A DNA stretch of 15,113 bases from JBICIG01 sp043101605 (GTDB lineage Bacteria; Planctomycetota; Phycisphaerae; Phycisphaerales; UBA1924). Positions within the stretch are counted from its first letter, which is position 1. Every line of letters starts with the position of its first letter. Under the pieces are notes generated by a model. That model was not told the origin of the DNA and made no database searches. It worked only from the letters and a program-made list of their open reading frames with translations. The DNA lies in assembly GCA_043101605.1 (NCBI GenBank), contig JBICIG010000036.1:1-15113 (forward strand), written 5' to 3'. Position numbers and translations under genes: made by a program. Of this stretch, positions 14,601 to 15,113 are shown one piece after another.

Positions 14601-14603
14601 CTA
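14601..14603 (-). other. In-frame amber codon in groEL copy 2
   Basis: The minus strand reads ACC ATC ATC TAG GGC GCC GGC, that is T-I-I-stop-G-A-G. The reading frame is identical on both sides. Family members have Glu or Asp here, and GAG to TAG is one substitution. Confidence 0.9.
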
Positions 14604-14712
14604 GATGATGGTGGTGTTGTCGGCGTCGACCTCGATCTTCTTGGCCATGCCGAGCTGCGAGAGCTCGACCTCGTCGAGGCTGATGCCCAGGTCCTTCATG
14701 ATCGCGGTGCCT

Positions 14713-14760
14713 CCGGTGAGGATCGCGATGTCCTGGAGCATGGCCTTGCGGCGGTCGCCG
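14713..14760. repeat. 48-bp exact direct repeat, copy in groEL copy 2
   Basis: Identical to 11551-11598 in groEL copy 1, same orientation, about 3.2 kb apart. The adjacent bases differ on both sides. Confidence 0.85.
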
Positions 14761-14997
14761 TAGCCCGGGGCCTTGACGGCCGCGACCTGGAGCGTCCCGC
14801 GGAGCTTGTTGATGACGAGGGTGGACAGGGCCTCGCCGGTGATGTCCTCGGCGATGATGAGCAGGGGCTTCTTGGCCTTCATCACCTTCTCGAGGACGGG
14901 GACGAGCTTGCCGACGCTCTCGATCTTGTCCTCGCAGACGAGGACGAGGCACTTGTCGAGCGTGACCTTCATCGCCTCGGGATCGGTGACGAAGTTG

Positions 14998-15035
<38 letters not shown>

Positions 15036-15113
15036 GACGGTGACGACGGTCTCGAGGCTCTTGCCCTCCTCGACGGTGATGACACCGTCCTTGCCGACGC
15101 GCTTGAACGCGTC

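Overview
The window is a GC-rich stretch, densely coded and probably a whole metagenomic contig. Its first 16 bases match the 3' end of an Illumina adapter, and a gene is cut at each end. The gene set (prepilin with a GFTLIE N-terminus, two divergent GroEL paralogues, a PAPS sulfotransferase, a DUF4139-like secreted protein, a GlcD-type FAD oxidase) fits a planctomycete, most likely of the Phycisphaerae. That placement is inferred from protein character only; no rRNA or other phylogenetic marker lies here.

Left part (1-8159). A truncated FAD-linked oxidase (minus) is divergent from a secreted DUF4139-like protein with a C-terminal coiled coil (plus). A two-way hairpin terminator separates that gene from a convergent type II/IV-pilin-like prepilin (minus). 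Upstream of the prepilin lies a gene-less stretch of about 490 bp that is unusually rich in hairpins. A RidA-family protein (plus) follows, then a convergent transaldolase preceded by an AMP-forming acyl-CoA synthetase (both minus). A secreted HEAT-like protein (plus) is divergent from the synthetase.

Right part (8163-15113). Eight minus-strand genes run in one direction: groEL (copy 2, cut by the window edge and interrupted by an in-frame amber codon), groES, a sulfotransferase, groEL (copy 1, complete), dnaJ, grpE, an FmdB-type zinc-ribbon protein and acpS. The gaps are short (3 to 78 bp), so this looks like one or a few co-transcribed units for protein folding. It brings both the GroEL/ES machine and the DnaK co-chaperones together, but dnaK is absent. 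A sulfotransferase sits between groES and its nearest groEL, and acpS forms the tail. I saw no CIRCE operator in the gaps.

I found no phage, transposon, CRISPR array, tRNA or rRNA. The points most worth checking are the amber codon in groEL copy 2, the sulfotransferase inside the chaperonin cluster, the differences between the two GroELs, and the structured gene-less region at about 3,900-4,190.
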